Origin: an uncultured Anaeroplasmataceae bacterium
Lineage (GTDB): Bacteria; Bacillota_I; Bacilli_A; Acholeplasmatales; Anaeroplasmataceae
Reading direction: 5' to 3'
Assembly (NCBI GenBank): GCA_910579215.1
Contig: CAJTTN010000003.1
Span: 71,347 to 135,346 of the forward strand
Length of the DNA: 64,000 bases
Within the stretch, counting starts at the first letter, position 1. Every line of letters begins with the position of its first letter. The notes beneath the pieces were generated by a model. It searched no databases and was not told the origin of the DNA. It worked only from the letters and a program-made list of their open reading frames with translations. A program made the position numbers and the translations under genes. Of the stretch, positions 25,985-34,855 are shown piece by piece.

Positions 25985-27067
25985 TTATTCTAAAGTAATG
26001 TCAATTGTCACAGTTTTTTGTTCAGAGGTCCGATATACCTCTAAAGTCAGCTTATCTCCAGCTAGTAATAAGTTCAGAATATTAGATAAATCTAAGGTTG
26101 TAACTATATCTGTGCCATTTGCTTTTAATAAAATATCGTTGACCAAAACACCAGCCTTTTTAGCAACTCCATTAGATAAATTAGTTACAATAACTCCTGC
26201 ATCCATTGTATTTGGTAATAAAGGTATATAGGATTCTGATTCCTGAGTAGGCAAATAACGATTAACTGGTAGTACTGTCACTCCTAAAAGTGGTCGTTCA
26301 ATTACTGTTTTCTTACTCTCAATATCTGTGATACATTTTTTTACTACATTTAATGAAATTGCATACCCTAATCCTTCTACTGGGATATCTATAATTACAC
26401 CGTCTTCATTACTTTGTGTAAATACCTCTTTTGAACTATTTATACCTATAAGTCTACCAGATGCATTAAATAATCCACCACCAGAATTTCCTGGATTTAT
26501 TTCTGCATTGGTTTGTATCTCATTTTTCGTAATTCTTGATACAACACCTGTAGTTAGAGTATTAAAGTTTTCTAAGCCTAAAGGACATCCTATAGCCATA
26601 ACTGTTTGACCAACAGTTACAATTTCATCTTCATAATTAAATATATCTTGTACATAAACCTCAGATCCACCAAATAAATCTAAAGAAAAAGTCAAAACAG
26701 CCAAATCATTTTTAGGATCACTTCCTATGACAGTAGATTTAAAATATTTTGCACCACCACGATATACACGTACAGTACGCATCCCTTCAATAACGTGATG
26801 ATTCGTAACTACATAATAGATGCCCTTATCCTCTTTATAAACGACACCAGAACCTACAGAACCTGAATCCCCAGAAGTTGCATAAATCCCTACACATCCA
26901 GTTGAAATTTTTTTATAAGTCTCTGTAATTGTGCTTTGTATTTCAACTATTTCCTTTTCAATTTTAGTTGGCTCCTTTTCTGAGCTAGAAAAAAGCCCAC
27001 ATCCTGTAAAAATTCCCAAGCAAACGATAACTAATCCCAAGCTTATCCATTTTCTTATTTTTTTCAT
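25985..27067 (-). CDS. HtrA/DegP-type serine protease lipoprotein
   Basis: 360 aa. N-terminal signal VCLGIFTGCGLF with lipobox FTGC, so probably anchored to the outer face of the membrane by Cys23. Trypsin-like domain with catalytic His in VVTNHHVIEG (about residue 86), Asp in DPKNDLAVL (about 118) and Ser in NPGNSGGGLF (about 195). A single PDZ domain occupies about 250-350 (AGVIVTNLSNGVAKKAGV, LLAGDKLTLEVYR). Acts in surface protein quality control. Its ATG overlaps the tatD stop (ATGA). Most HtrA proteins of Bacilli use a transmembrane anchor; a lipid anchor is less usual. Confidence 0.93.
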   Translation of the reverse strand: MKKIRKWISLGLVIVCLGIFTGCGLFSSSEKEPTKIEKEIVEIQSTITETYKKISTGCVGIYATSGDSGSVGSGVVYKEDKGIYYVVTNHHVIEGMRTVRVYRGGAKYFKSTVIGSDPKNDLAVLTFSLDLFGGSEVYVQDIFNYEDEIVTVGQTVMAIGCPLGLENFNTLTTGVVSRITKNEIQTNAEINPGNSGGGLFNASGRLIGINSSKEVFTQSNEDGVIIDIPVEGLGYAISLNVVKKCITDIESKKTVIERPLLGVTVLPVNRYLPTQESESYIPLLPNTMDAGVIVTNLSNGVAKKAGVLVNDILLKANGTDIVTTLDLSNILNLLLAGDKLTLEVYRTSEQKTVTIDITLE

Positions 27068-27834
27068 ATCTTTTCCTCCAATGAAAAAAGTTTTATTGCA
27101 TTTTGTTCTGTAATTTCCTCTATTTGCTGGACAGACATTCCTCGCAGCGTTGCAATTTGCTTTGCAACCTCAAGTACATAGCTTGATTCATTTCTATTCC
27201 CACGATAAGGTACTGGTGCCAAATAGGGACAATCTGTTTCTATTAAAAGGGATTTCAAATCTATTTCCTCAGCAATCCGTTTGGCTTCCTTCGCATTTTT
27301 AAAGGTCACAGGTCCACCTAAGGAGATGTAAAATCCTAATTTTATAAATTCTTCTGCCATTTCTTTAGAGCCACTATAGCAATGCATAACACCACGAATT
27401 TTTCCTTTATATTCCTTTAAAATATCAAAAGTATCTTGCGTTGCCTCTCGCATGTGAATAATTAAAGGTAATTGATATTGTATTGCAAGTTCAATCTGAC
27501 CTTGAAATAATTTTTTTTGCTCATGAATATTATCTTTTCCATAATGATAATCTAATCCACATTCTCCGATAGCATAAATCTTATGCTTTTTTATAAATTC
27601 TTCTAAATACAGAAGATCTTCTTTATAATTTTTAGAGGCCTCGCTTGGATGTAAACCAGCTGTAGGATAAAAGAGAGGATACTCTTGAGCTAGTTCAAAA
27701 GCTTGCTGATTTGTTTGATGGGAAAAGCCAACCAAGATTACCTTATTAATATTTACTTCTCTACATCTTTCAATACAATCTTTTATATCTAATTGAAAGG
27801 CTTCATCAAATAAATGGGAATGTGTGTCAATCAT
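27064..27834 (-). CDS. tatD: TatD-family metal-dependent deoxyribonuclease
   Basis: 256 aa. TIM-barrel hydrolase with the family marks IDTHSHLFDE (metal HxH), the EGLDYH-type block AIGECGLDYHYGKDN, PLIIHMREA, GVMHCYSGS and the late LLIETDCPYLAP aspartate. Acts as 3'-5' exonuclease on DNA/RNA, and its homologues in Bacillota often sit next to metS or rnmV; that context is not present here. Starts 4 bp after the VanZ gene and overlaps htrA. Confidence 0.92.
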   Translation of the reverse strand: MIDTHSHLFDEAFQLDIKDCIERCREVNINKVILVGFSHQTNQQAFELAQEYPLFYPTAGLHPSEASKNYKEDLLYLEEFIKKHKIYAIGECGLDYHYGKDNIHEQKKLFQGQIELAIQYQLPLIIHMREATQDTFDILKEYKGKIRGVMHCYSGSKEMAEEFIKLGFYISLGGPVTFKNAKEAKRIAEEIDLKSLLIETDCPYLAPVPYRGNRNESSYVLEVAKQIATLRGMSVQQIEEITEQNAIKLFSLEEKI

Positions 27835-27838
27835 AATA

Positions 27839-28318
27839 CTACCTTTTCTTAACCGAATTTTTAATTGTCAAAAATATTTCAATACATAATAGCATAGTTA
27901 ATACACCACAGGAATCTATAAAAACATCTAAAACCATTGGAGCTCTTCCTCCAATAAAGGATTGATGAACTTCATCACTAATAGCATATAAAACACCAAT
28001 GCCAATGCTTAAAGAAAATACAATTCCTCGCTTATTGGTGAAATTGTAAATGGCAAAAAATAATAACAATCCTAATATGGCATATTCAAAATAATGTGCC
28101 AGCTTGCGTATAACAAAAGATGCATTTTTAAAAATCTCTGTTTGTTCATTTAAAGGTAAATCATCGTAAGAGGAAATAAATAAATGTAATATTTTATTTG
28201 TTATTTTACTACTCATAGAGGAGGATTGTACTCCTGTCTGATGCGAAAAATAAAAAATCATTCCCATCCATCCAATTACAAATACCATAAAAAGAATTTT
28301 AAAAACATTTTTTCTCAT
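27839..28318 (-). CDS. VanZ-like membrane protein
   Basis: 159 aa. Begins MRKNVFKILFMVFVIGWMGM; the ATG at 28316-28318 has GAGG six bases upstream, and the open frame further 5' contains the promoter so it is not coding. Four spans with the VanZ signature: IFYFSHQTG after helix 1, RKLAHYFEYAILGLLLFFA, and AISDEVHQSFIGGRAPMVLDVFIDSCG. Family members give low-level teicoplanin tolerance in some hosts; function otherwise unknown. First gene of the vanZ-tatD-htrA unit. Confidence 0.88.
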   Translation of the reverse strand: MRKNVFKILFMVFVIGWMGMIFYFSHQTGVQSSSMSSKITNKILHLFISSYDDLPLNEQTEIFKNASFVIRKLAHYFEYAILGLLLFFAIYNFTNKRGIVFSLSIGIGVLYAISDEVHQSFIGGRAPMVLDVFIDSCGVLTMLLCIEIFLTIKNSVKKR

Positions 28319-28333
28319 TTTATGCCTCATTTC

Positions 28334-28342
28334 ATTATACCA
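28334..28342 (-). promoter_or_regulatory. Promoter of vanZ-tatD-htrA, extended -10
   Basis: Minus strand TGGTATAAT; -35 not clear. Transcription would start about nine bases ahead of the GAGG ribosome site, which fixes the VanZ start downstream of it. Confidence 0.65.
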
Positions 28343-28495
28343 CAAAAAATATAAATTTCTCATCTTTTTTAAGGATATGTTATATATTTTTAAAATATGT
28401 TACGTCTCTTTTTCGTTATTCATAATTGCTTCAATACAAGTGGGTAGAGATATGCATTATTTCTATGTAATACCACTTGTTCAATAATTATATAC

Positions 28496-28534
28496 TATAA
28501 AAAATAAAAAGGCAATGCAAGAAACATCACCTTT
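28496..28534 (-). terminator. Terminator of the rpsL-rpsG-fusA-tuf operon
   Basis: AAAGGTGATG / CATTGCCTTT (10 bp with two G-U pairs) then TTATTTTT on the minus strand, 21 bp after the tuf stop. Confidence 0.85.
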
Positions 28535-28555
28535 ATATTTTAATTTCATTATAGA

Positions 28556-29740
28556 CTATTCAAGAATATCTACAACAGAACCTGCACCAACAGTATGTCC
28601 ACCCTCACGGATAGAGAACTTAGTACCTTGCTCCATAGCAATTGGATGAATTAATTCAACAGTCATTGTAGTATTATCACCAGGCATAACCATTTCAGTA
28701 CCAGCAGCTAAAGTAATAATACCAGTAACGTCTGTAGTACGGAAATAGAATTGTGGACGATAGTTAGAGAAGAATGGAGTATGACGACCACCCTCATCCT
28801 TAGATAATACGTAAACCTGTGCAGTAAACTTCTTATGAGGAGTAACTGATTTTGGTTTTGCTAATACTTGACCACGTTGAACTTGATCACGGTTAATACC
28901 ACGAAGTAATACACCGATATTATCTCCAGCTTCTGCATAGTCTAATAGCTTACGGAACATTTCAACACCAGTAACAACTGAAGTTTGAGTATCTCTAATA
29001 CCAATAATTTCTACTTGATCACCAACGCGAACTTGTCCACGCTCAACACGTCCAGTAACAACTGTACCACGACCTGTAATAGTGAATACGTCCTCAATTG
29101 GCATTAAGAATGGCTTATCAGTATCACGAACTGGAGTTGGAATATATTCATCAACAGTAGCCATTAATTCTTCAATCTTGCCAACCCAAGCTGCATCACC
29201 CTCTAAAGCCTTTAATGCAGAACCACGGATAATAGGAATATCATCACCTGGGAAATCATATTCGCTTAATAATTCACGAGTTTCCATTTCAACTAAGTCG
29301 ATTAATTCTTCATCATCAACCATATCACACTTATTTAAGAATACAACTAATCTAGGTACACCTACCTGACGAGCAAGTAAGATATGCTCACGAGTCTGAG
29401 CCATAGGTCCGTCAGTTGAAGCAATAACTAAAATACCACCGTCCATCTGAGCAGCACCAGTAATCATGTTCTTTACATAGTCGGCATGTCCTGGGCAGTC
29501 AACGTGTGCATAGTGACGATTTTCAGTTTCATATTCAACGTGTGCAGTATTAATTGTAATACCACGCTCTTTTTCTTCTGGAGCAGCGTCAATCTGAGCA
29601 TAGTCTTTAGCCTGTGCTAAACCTTTCTTAGAAAGAATGGTAGTAATAGCTGCAGTTAAAGTAGTTTTACCATGATCTACGTGTCCAATTGTACCAATGT
29701 TAACATGTGGTTTGGTACGTACAAATTTTTCCTTTGCCAT
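28556..29740 (-). CDS. tuf: Elongation factor Tu
   Basis: 394-aa GTPase that delivers aminoacyl-tRNA to the ribosome. P-loop GHVDHGKTT, DCPGHADY, NKCDMVDD and the C-terminal barrel (GGRHTPFFSNYRPQFYFRTT) are all present. Stop is TAG, which shows TAG is a normal stop here. Last gene of the str-type operon, with a possible private promoter in front. The kirromycin/elfamycin contact regions look conventional. Confidence 0.99.
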   Translation of the reverse strand: MAKEKFVRTKPHVNIGTIGHVDHGKTTLTAAITTILSKKGLAQAKDYAQIDAAPEEKERGITINTAHVEYETENRHYAHVDCPGHADYVKNMITGAAQMDGGILVIASTDGPMAQTREHILLARQVGVPRLVVFLNKCDMVDDEELIDLVEMETRELLSEYDFPGDDIPIIRGSALKALEGDAAWVGKIEELMATVDEYIPTPVRDTDKPFLMPIEDVFTITGRGTVVTGRVERGQVRVGDQVEIIGIRDTQTSVVTGVEMFRKLLDYAEAGDNIGVLLRGINRDQVQRGQVLAKPKSVTPHKKFTAQVYVLSKDEGGRHTPFFSNYRPQFYFRTTDVTGIITLAAGTEMVMPGDNTTMTVELIHPIAMEQGTKFSIREGGHTVGAGSVVDILE

Positions 29741-29796
29741 TTTAAATGGTCCTCCTAATTTTTATTTTTTAAATTTTTCTTATTTTACCAATATAT

Positions 29797-29825
29797 ATTT
29801 TACCCTAATTGGCAAGGGTTTGCAA
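29797..29825 (-). promoter_or_regulatory. Possible internal tuf promoter
   Basis: In the 100-bp fusA-tuf gap the minus strand reads TTGCAA (29820-29825), 17 nt, TAAAAT (29797-29802). This would let tuf be made in excess over fusA, as is usual. Confidence 0.55.
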
Positions 29826-29840
29826 GTAGAATGTTAAAAA

Positions 29841-31907
29841 TTACGCTCTACTCTTTATAATCTCTTCTTGAATATTTCTTGGAACTGCTTCATAATGATG
29901 TGTTTGCATAATGAAGTTTCCACGTCCCTGAGAATTTGAACGAAGAGAGGTTGCATAACCAAACATTTCTGCTAATGGAACATAAGCACGAATTTTCATA
30001 CCATTTCCACGCTTTTCCTGGGAATCAAGGCGTCCACGACGGCTTGTAAGATCTCCAATAACATTTCCTACATATTCCTCAGGAACAGTAACGTCAACTT
30101 CCATGATTGGCTCTAATAATACAGGCTTACATTTATCCTTCGTAACCTTTAAAGCCATAGATGCAGCTATCTTAAAGGCCATTTCAGAGGAGTCAACCTC
30201 ATGATAAGATCCATCGAATAATGTTGCTTTAACATCAATCATAGGATATCCTGCTAAAACACCATTTGGAAGTGCCTCCTGTAATCCTTTATCAACGACA
30301 GGGATATATTCTCTTGGAACAGTACCTCCAACAACCTTATCAATAAATTCATATCCTTTGTCTGGATTTGGTTCAAATCTAATCCAAACATGACCATATT
30401 GTCCACGTCCACCAGACTGACGAATAAATTTACCTTCACATTCAGCGGCTTGTGTAATTGTTTCACGGTAAGATACCTGTGGAGCACCTACATTTGCTAC
30501 TACATTGAATTCTCTTTTCATACGGTCAACAATAATGTCTAAGTGAAGCTCACCCATACCTGCGATAATGGTTTGTCCAGTTTCTGGATCAGTATAGGTT
30601 CTAAATGTAGGATCTTCTTCAGCTAGCTTAGATAATGCCGTAGACATTTTTTCTTGGTCTGCTTTTGTTTTTGGTTCAACAGCTACATTAATAACTGGTT
30701 CAGGGAATACCATCTTCTCAAGAATAATTTCATATTTCTCATCACATAGAGTGTCACCTGTAGTTGTATTTTTGAAACCAACTGCAGCTGCAATATCTCC
30801 AGCATAAACCTCTTTGATTTCCTCTCTGTGGTTTGCATGCATTTGTACAATACGTCCTAAGCGTTCCTTAGAATCCTTAGTTGTATTTCTAATATAAGAG
30901 CCTGAAGAAATATGACCTTGATATACACGGAAATAGGTTAATCTTCCTACAAATGGGTCTGCTACTACCTTGAAAGCTAAGGCAGCAAATGGAGCATCAT
31001 CTGTTGGATGAATATCAACTTCATCTCCCTTACTATCCGTGCCTTTGGTTGCTGAAATATCAGTAGGAGCTGGTAAATAATCAATAACTCCATCTAGCAT
31101 CTTTTTAACACCCATATTTTTGAATGCTGATCCACAGAAAACAGGGAAAAATTGAACACCAAGGGTAGTTTTACGAATCACAGACTTAATCAAATCTTTA
31201 GGAATTTCTTCACCCTCTAAATATAACATAGCTAAATCATCATCAAATTGAGATAATGTATCTATTAATAATTCTCTTTTTTCATTCGCTAAATCTACTA
31301 AGTCAGCTGGAATCTCTACTTCCTTAAAATCTTCATTTGGATTTCCATCATAAAGATACGCCTTCATTTCAACTAAATCGATTTGACCTTTAAATTGATC
31401 CTCAGCACCAATTGGCCATTGTACGGCAGCAGCTACAGCACCTAAACGGTCATGAATTGTATTTACTGAATATTCAAAATCAGCACCGATTTTGTCCATT
31501 TTGTTTACAAATACTATACGTGGTACATTATAATCTGTAGCCTGACGCCATACAGTTTCAGTTTGTGGTTCAACTCCTGCTTGACCATCTAATACTGTAA
31601 CAGCACCATCAAGAACACGAAGAGAACGAGAAACCTCAACTGTAAAATCTACGTGTCCTGGAGTATCAATGATGTTTACTCTATAATTTCTCCAGATAGC
31701 TGTCGTTGCAGCGGAGGTAATTGTAATACCGCGCTCCTGCTCCTGAGCCATCCAGTCCATTGTTGCAGCACCATCATGTGTTTCTCCAATCTTGTGGATT
31801 TTTTTCGTATGGAACAAAATACGTTCCGTAGTTGTCGTCTTACCAGCATCAATATGAGCCATGATACCAATATTACGAGTTTTTTGTAATGTAAATTCTC
31901 TAGGCAT
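29841..31907 (-). CDS. fusA: Elongation factor G
   Basis: 688-aa translocation GTPase. Starts MPREFTLQKTRNIGIMAHID at 31907 (ATG; the ten codons before it are gap sequence). GAHIDAGKTT-type P-loop AHIDAGKTTTTERILF, DTPGHVDF, NKMDKIGADF, and domain IV RQSGGRGQYGHVWI are visible. Lies 23 bp after rpsG. Residues that give fusidic-acid resistance elsewhere were not checked individually. Confidence 0.99.
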   Translation of the reverse strand: MPREFTLQKTRNIGIMAHIDAGKTTTTERILFHTKKIHKIGETHDGAATMDWMAQEQERGITITSAATTAIWRNYRVNIIDTPGHVDFTVEVSRSLRVLDGAVTVLDGQAGVEPQTETVWRQATDYNVPRIVFVNKMDKIGADFEYSVNTIHDRLGAVAAAVQWPIGAEDQFKGQIDLVEMKAYLYDGNPNEDFKEVEIPADLVDLANEKRELLIDTLSQFDDDLAMLYLEGEEIPKDLIKSVIRKTTLGVQFFPVFCGSAFKNMGVKKMLDGVIDYLPAPTDISATKGTDSKGDEVDIHPTDDAPFAALAFKVVADPFVGRLTYFRVYQGHISSGSYIRNTTKDSKERLGRIVQMHANHREEIKEVYAGDIAAAVGFKNTTTGDTLCDEKYEIILEKMVFPEPVINVAVEPKTKADQEKMSTALSKLAEEDPTFRTYTDPETGQTIIAGMGELHLDIIVDRMKREFNVVANVGAPQVSYRETITQAAECEGKFIRQSGGRGQYGHVWIRFEPNPDKGYEFIDKVVGGTVPREYIPVVDKGLQEALPNGVLAGYPMIDVKATLFDGSYHEVDSSEMAFKIAASMALKVTKDKCKPVLLEPIMEVDVTVPEEYVGNVIGDLTSRRGRLDSQEKRGNGMKIRAYVPLAEMFGYATSLRSNSQGRGNFIMQTHHYEAVPRNIQEEIIKSRA

Positions 31908-31930
31908 AAATAATCTCTCTCCTACTAATT

Positions 31931-32401
31931 TTACCAACGATAATGTGCAAAGGCTCTATTAGCTTCAGCCATCTTATGAGTATCTTCACGCTTTTTACAA
32001 GCACCACCAACACCATTTGCGGCATCCATAATTTCCTTAGCTAGTTTTTCTTCCATTGTTTTATCGTTACGAAGACGAGCGTATTTGATTAACCATCTTA
32101 ATCCTAGGGTTTGTTTTCTTTCAGGTCTAACTTCTACAGGTACCTGATAGTTTTGACCACCTATACGACGGCTCTTAACTTCTAAAACTGGCATAATGTT
32201 TTCTAATGCTTTTGTAAATACTTCTAATGGATCTTGTCCAGTCGTTTCTTTAACACGGTCAAAAGCACCATATAAAATTGTTTGTGCGGTTCCTTTTTTA
32301 CCATCTAACATAATTGTATTGATAGTTCTAGTTACTACCTTAGAATTATATATAGGATCTGGAAGCACATCTCTTTTTGCAATATGTCCCTTACGAGGCA
32401 T
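31931..32401 (-). CDS. rpsG: 30S ribosomal protein S7
   Basis: 156 aa, normal length. MPRKGHIAKRDVLPDPIYNS start and RAFAHYRW end are typical. Primary 16S rRNA binder of the head domain. Follows rpsL by 28 bp with a good GGAGGA ribosome site. In other bacteria S7 can act as translational repressor of this operon; no copy of its site was identified. Confidence 0.99.
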   Translation of the reverse strand: MPRKGHIAKRDVLPDPIYNSKVVTRTINTIMLDGKKGTAQTILYGAFDRVKETTGQDPLEVFTKALENIMPVLEVKSRRIGGQNYQVPVEVRPERKQTLGLRWLIKYARLRNDKTMEEKLAKEIMDAANGVGGACKKREDTHKMAEANRAFAHYRW

Positions 32402-32429
32402 GAGCGATTCCTCCTTTAAATTTTAATTT

Positions 32430-32846
32430 TTATTTTTGTTTTGGGCGCTTTGCACCATATTTAGAACGACTTTGCATTCTATTAGCAACTCCAGTAGTAT
32501 CTAGGGCACCACGAATTATATGATAACGAACACCTGGTAAATCCTTAACACGTCCACCACGAATTAATACTGTACTATGCTCCTGAAGGCTATGACCAAT
32601 ACCAGGAATATAAGCAGTAACTTCTATTCCGTTAGTCAAACGAACTCTGGCATATTTACGTAAAGCTGAGTTTGGCTTCTTAGGTGTCATAGTAGTAACA
32701 CGTGTACAAACTCCACGCTTTTGAGGTGATGGAAGTTTTGTATATTTTTTCTCTAAAGTGTTAAATCCAATTCCTAAGCTTGGAGATTTAGACTTGAAAA
32801 CCTTATTTGTTCTTCCATTACGTACTAATTGTTCAATAGTTGGCAT
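32430..32846 (-). CDS. rpsL: 30S ribosomal protein S12
   Basis: 138 aa. The decoding-centre loops TPKKPNSALRKYARV and GRVKDLPGVRYH are intact, with the lysines equivalent to E. coli K42 and K87 kept, so no ribosomal streptomycin resistance is indicated. First gene of the str operon, GAAAGGAGC ribosome site. Confidence 0.99.
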   Translation of the reverse strand: MPTIEQLVRNGRTNKVFKSKSPSLGIGFNTLEKKYTKLPSPQKRGVCTRVTTMTPKKPNSALRKYARVRLTNGIEVTAYIPGIGHSLQEHSTVLIRGGRVKDLPGVRYHIIRGALDTTGVANRMQSRSKYGAKRPKQK

Positions 32847-32929
32847 ATTGAAAGCTCCTTTCTATCCATCTTTTAGGATAACTTAATTTATACCATATCT
32901 TATAATAAGATATTTGGCACAGCATTTTG
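32847..32929 (-). promoter_or_regulatory. rpsL 5' leader
   Basis: About 75 nt from the predicted start near 32923. It can form a perfect hairpin ATATCTTA-TTA-TAAGATAT and a smaller ATCC/GGAT stem just ahead of the ribosome site. Could control translation of rpsL; no named element recognised. Confidence 0.45.
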
Positions 32930-32957
32930 ATTATATCAAAAAAAATATATATGTCAA
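32930..32957 (-). promoter_or_regulatory. Strong promoter of rpsL-rpsG-fusA-tuf
   Basis: Minus strand TTGACA (32952-32957), 16 nt, TATAAT (32930-32935) with TGA in front (extended -10). A/T-rich spacer. Confidence 0.9.
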
Positions 32958-33000
32958 TGTATTTTTGTTATTTTTTATTGTTTTTTTACTTTTCTTACAT

Positions 33001-33016
33001 ACACACGACTTTGTGT
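33001..33016. repeat. 16-bp palindromic repeat, copy 1
   Basis: ACACACGACTTTGTGT, about 80 bp upstream of the rpsL start site; exact copy at 33080-33095. Inverted arms ACACA/TGTGT. Confidence 0.8.
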
Positions 33017-33079
33017 ACATTAAATTTATTGATATTTCAATATATTTTAAAAAATAATTAATTTGTGTTTGCGACGGAA

Positions 33080-33095
33080 ACACACGACTTTGTGT
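33080..33095. repeat. 16-bp palindromic repeat, copy 2
   Basis: Same 16 bases as 33001-33016. Here the arms extend to AACACAC/GTGTGTT (7 bp), and a competing hairpin TGTGTTT/AAACACA (33064-33085) overlaps its left arm. Lies between the divergent rpsL and tRNA promoters. Confidence 0.8.
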
Positions 33096-33165
33096 GTTTA
33101 AAAATGCTTATTTTTAAAGAAAATAGGCTTTTTTTATTTCCTATCTAGTAAAGTTTTGTTTATTT

Positions 33166-33174
33166 TGGTATAAT
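33166..33174 (+). promoter_or_regulatory. tRNA-Arg promoter, extended -10
   Basis: TGGTATAAT eleven bases ahead of the mature tRNA 5' end; no good -35. Confidence 0.75.
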
Positions 33175-33185
33175 ATGGAGTGTCT

Positions 33186-33260
33186 GCCTGGTTAGTTAAA
33201 TGGATATAACGTGATCCTCCTAAGATTAAATTGTGAGTTCGATTCTCGCACCGGGTGCCA
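33186..33260 (+). tRNA. tRNA-Arg (anticodon CCU)
   Basis: 75 nt with encoded CCA. Acceptor GCCTGGT/ACCGGGT (two G-U pairs), D arm GTTA/TAAC, anticodon stem TGATC/GATTA with loop CTCCTAA giving CCT, T arm GTGAG/CTCGC with TTCGATT loop, discriminator G. Reads AGG codons. The only plus-strand gene I support in the window, and it stands alone with its own promoter and terminator. Confidence 0.93.
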
Positions 33261-33272
33261 TTTGATTATTTC

Positions 33273-33296
33273 GGATGCTAAAAGCATCCTTTTTTT
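33273..33296 (+). terminator. tRNA-Arg terminator
   Basis: GGATGCT / AGCATCC stem, 3-nt loop, seven T. Confidence 0.93.
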
Positions 33297-33321
33297 ATTC
33301 TAAACTTATTATAATTATGAG

Positions 33322-33365
33322 ATAAAAAGAAAAAGGGATTTCAATTCCTAAAGCTTTCCCCTTTT
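33322..33365 (-). terminator. Terminator after the amylase gene
   Basis: AAAAGGG / CCCTTTT stem with a 21-nt loop, then TTCTTTTT on the minus strand; converges on the tRNA terminator. Confidence 0.7.
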
Positions 33366-33374
33366 GATACATTA

Positions 33375-34685
33375 TTATTTTAATATTAAAAATGTATTCT
33401 GTCCTTTCATCACTACTGGATTTTTATCTATTGTTAGCTTACCATCCTTTATCTCTAGCATTTCATCATTAATAATATTAATGTATCTACCATCTAAAAG
33501 TGTTGTACTAATACTGCCTTCAACATTCCCCATATTAAAAATACATTCTAAAACATCTTTTCCAAAACAATAGGTCAAATGAATCACATCTTGATCTGTA
33601 TCATGTATTTTATAAATTCCCTCTAATACGATTGGATCTTTTTTTATTTGGTAACAGCGCCGCATAAACTCTGACATGCCATACTTACCTAAAGTAGACC
33701 AATCTATCGGATCTAAATCAAACAGGCTTTCCATTTTTTTATCGCAGGCTTCTTGCCCTGCATAAAGAAAGGTTGCCCCCTTTAATAAATAAATTAAAGC
33801 AGTAAAGTTTTTTAATTGTGCTTCATCTTGAATAAAATTCGTAATACGTTCTCGATCATGATTTTCTAAAGCATGAACCTTTATATAGTTCTTGGGGTAT
33901 AAAGACTCCTGACATTTTAATCCTTTTACCCAATCCTTTAACCCCTCTTTTGTTTTTATAAATTTATCATATAAGCTCCATATATCATAGTCATATTCCA
34001 TATCAAAGGCCTGATATAGCTCACAATCTGAAGCTGCATCAAAGCCAGCATCTCTTATTTCTTTTACAAAATTAAAATCTATAGATTCAGCCAGTAAAAT
34101 AAAATTAGAATTGATTTTCTTTAATTCCTTTCTCGCGAGAATCCAAAAATCCAGTGGAATCATTGAAGCGACATCACACCGATAACCATCTATACCTTGC
34201 TTCGCCCAGTATCTTAGAACACGTAACAATTCATTCCACAAAGCTAAATTTGAAAAATCTAAATCTGTCACATCCCACCAATCCCCTACCTTACTGCTGA
34301 TTTCTCCATTTTTTCTAAACATCCATTCGGGATGAGCGTTCAAAATATACGAATCTTTCGATGTATGATTAAAAACAATATCTATCATTACCTTAATATC
34401 CCGTTTATGAGCCTCAAATATTAATTCTTTAAAGTCTTTCATTGTTCCTAAGTCAGGATTTATTTTACGATAATCCATAATAGAATATGGACATCCTAAT
34501 GTCCCCTTTTTATGGAGATTTCCAATGGGGTGAATTGGTAATAAATATAAAATATCAACTCCTAATTTTTGAATACGATCTAACTCCTTAGTGACTCCCT
34601 TAAAATTTGCAGTATCAGAAAATTGCCTAGGAAATACCTGATATATTACCTGATTCCTTAAATCTACACTTGTATCCTTCGCCAT
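33375..34685 (-). CDS. GH13 alpha-glucan hydrolase (cytoplasmic)
   Basis: 436 aa. ATG at 34683-34685 (MAKDTSVDLRNQVIYQVFP) with AAGGAGA nine bases upstream; an earlier in-frame start is in the promoter area. Catalytic set of family GH13 is visible: GIDGYRCDVASMIP (nucleophile Asp), ILLAESIDFNF (acid/base Glu) and ALENHDRERI (transition-state Asp), plus DIVFNHTSKDS. No signal peptide, so it works on maltodextrin or glycogen fragments inside the cell; exact product class not decided. It has its own promoter (TGGTAAAAT, about 34710-34718) and terminator, and is wedged between rpoC and rpsL. Confidence 0.9.
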   Translation of the reverse strand: MAKDTSVDLRNQVIYQVFPRQFSDTANFKGVTKELDRIQKLGVDILYLLPIHPIGNLHKKGTLGCPYSIMDYRKINPDLGTMKDFKELIFEAHKRDIKVMIDIVFNHTSKDSYILNAHPEWMFRKNGEISSKVGDWWDVTDLDFSNLALWNELLRVLRYWAKQGIDGYRCDVASMIPLDFWILARKELKKINSNFILLAESIDFNFVKEIRDAGFDAASDCELYQAFDMEYDYDIWSLYDKFIKTKEGLKDWVKGLKCQESLYPKNYIKVHALENHDRERITNFIQDEAQLKNFTALIYLLKGATFLYAGQEACDKKMESLFDLDPIDWSTLGKYGMSEFMRRCYQIKKDPIVLEGIYKIHDTDQDVIHLTYCFGKDVLECIFNMGNVEGSISTTLLDGRYINIINDEMLEIKDGKLTIDKNPVVMKGQNTFLILK

Positions 34686-34800
34686 ACAAAATTTCTCCTT
34701 TTTCTGCAATATTTTACCACAAAATAAGAAAAAATAAAAGTGACACGGGAAACAACGGCAAAAATTTTGGAGTTTTATGGCAGTTTTAATTACAGATGCC

Positions 34801-34855
34801 TAAATAAAAAAGGATATCCTTTTTTATTTTTAAATTCAAGGACATCCTTTTAAAA
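34801..34855 (-). terminator. Terminator of rpoB-rpoC
   Basis: AAAAGGATGTCC pairs with GGATATCCTTTT (12 bp, one G-U) around an A/T-rich loop; the second arm is itself a palindrome AAAAAAGGATATCCTTTTTT. T-rich tail. Confidence 0.85.

Noticed and set aside
26328..26609. Plus-strand open frames inside htrA, rpoC, fhs, tuf and other genes
   Set aside because: They lie antisense to conserved genes, lack ribosome sites and have the composition of complement reading; treated as shadows.
30254..30487. Second minus-strand frame within fusA (also 31676-31870)
   Set aside because: Out-of-frame shadow of EF-G with no ribosome site.
33001..33095. Transposon ends or att sites around the palindromes
   Set aside because: No transposase, integrase or target-site duplication is next to them.
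34690..34800. CcpA cre site ahead of the amylase
   Set aside because: TGTTTCCCGTGTCA has some resemblance but lacks the central CG spacing of the consensus.
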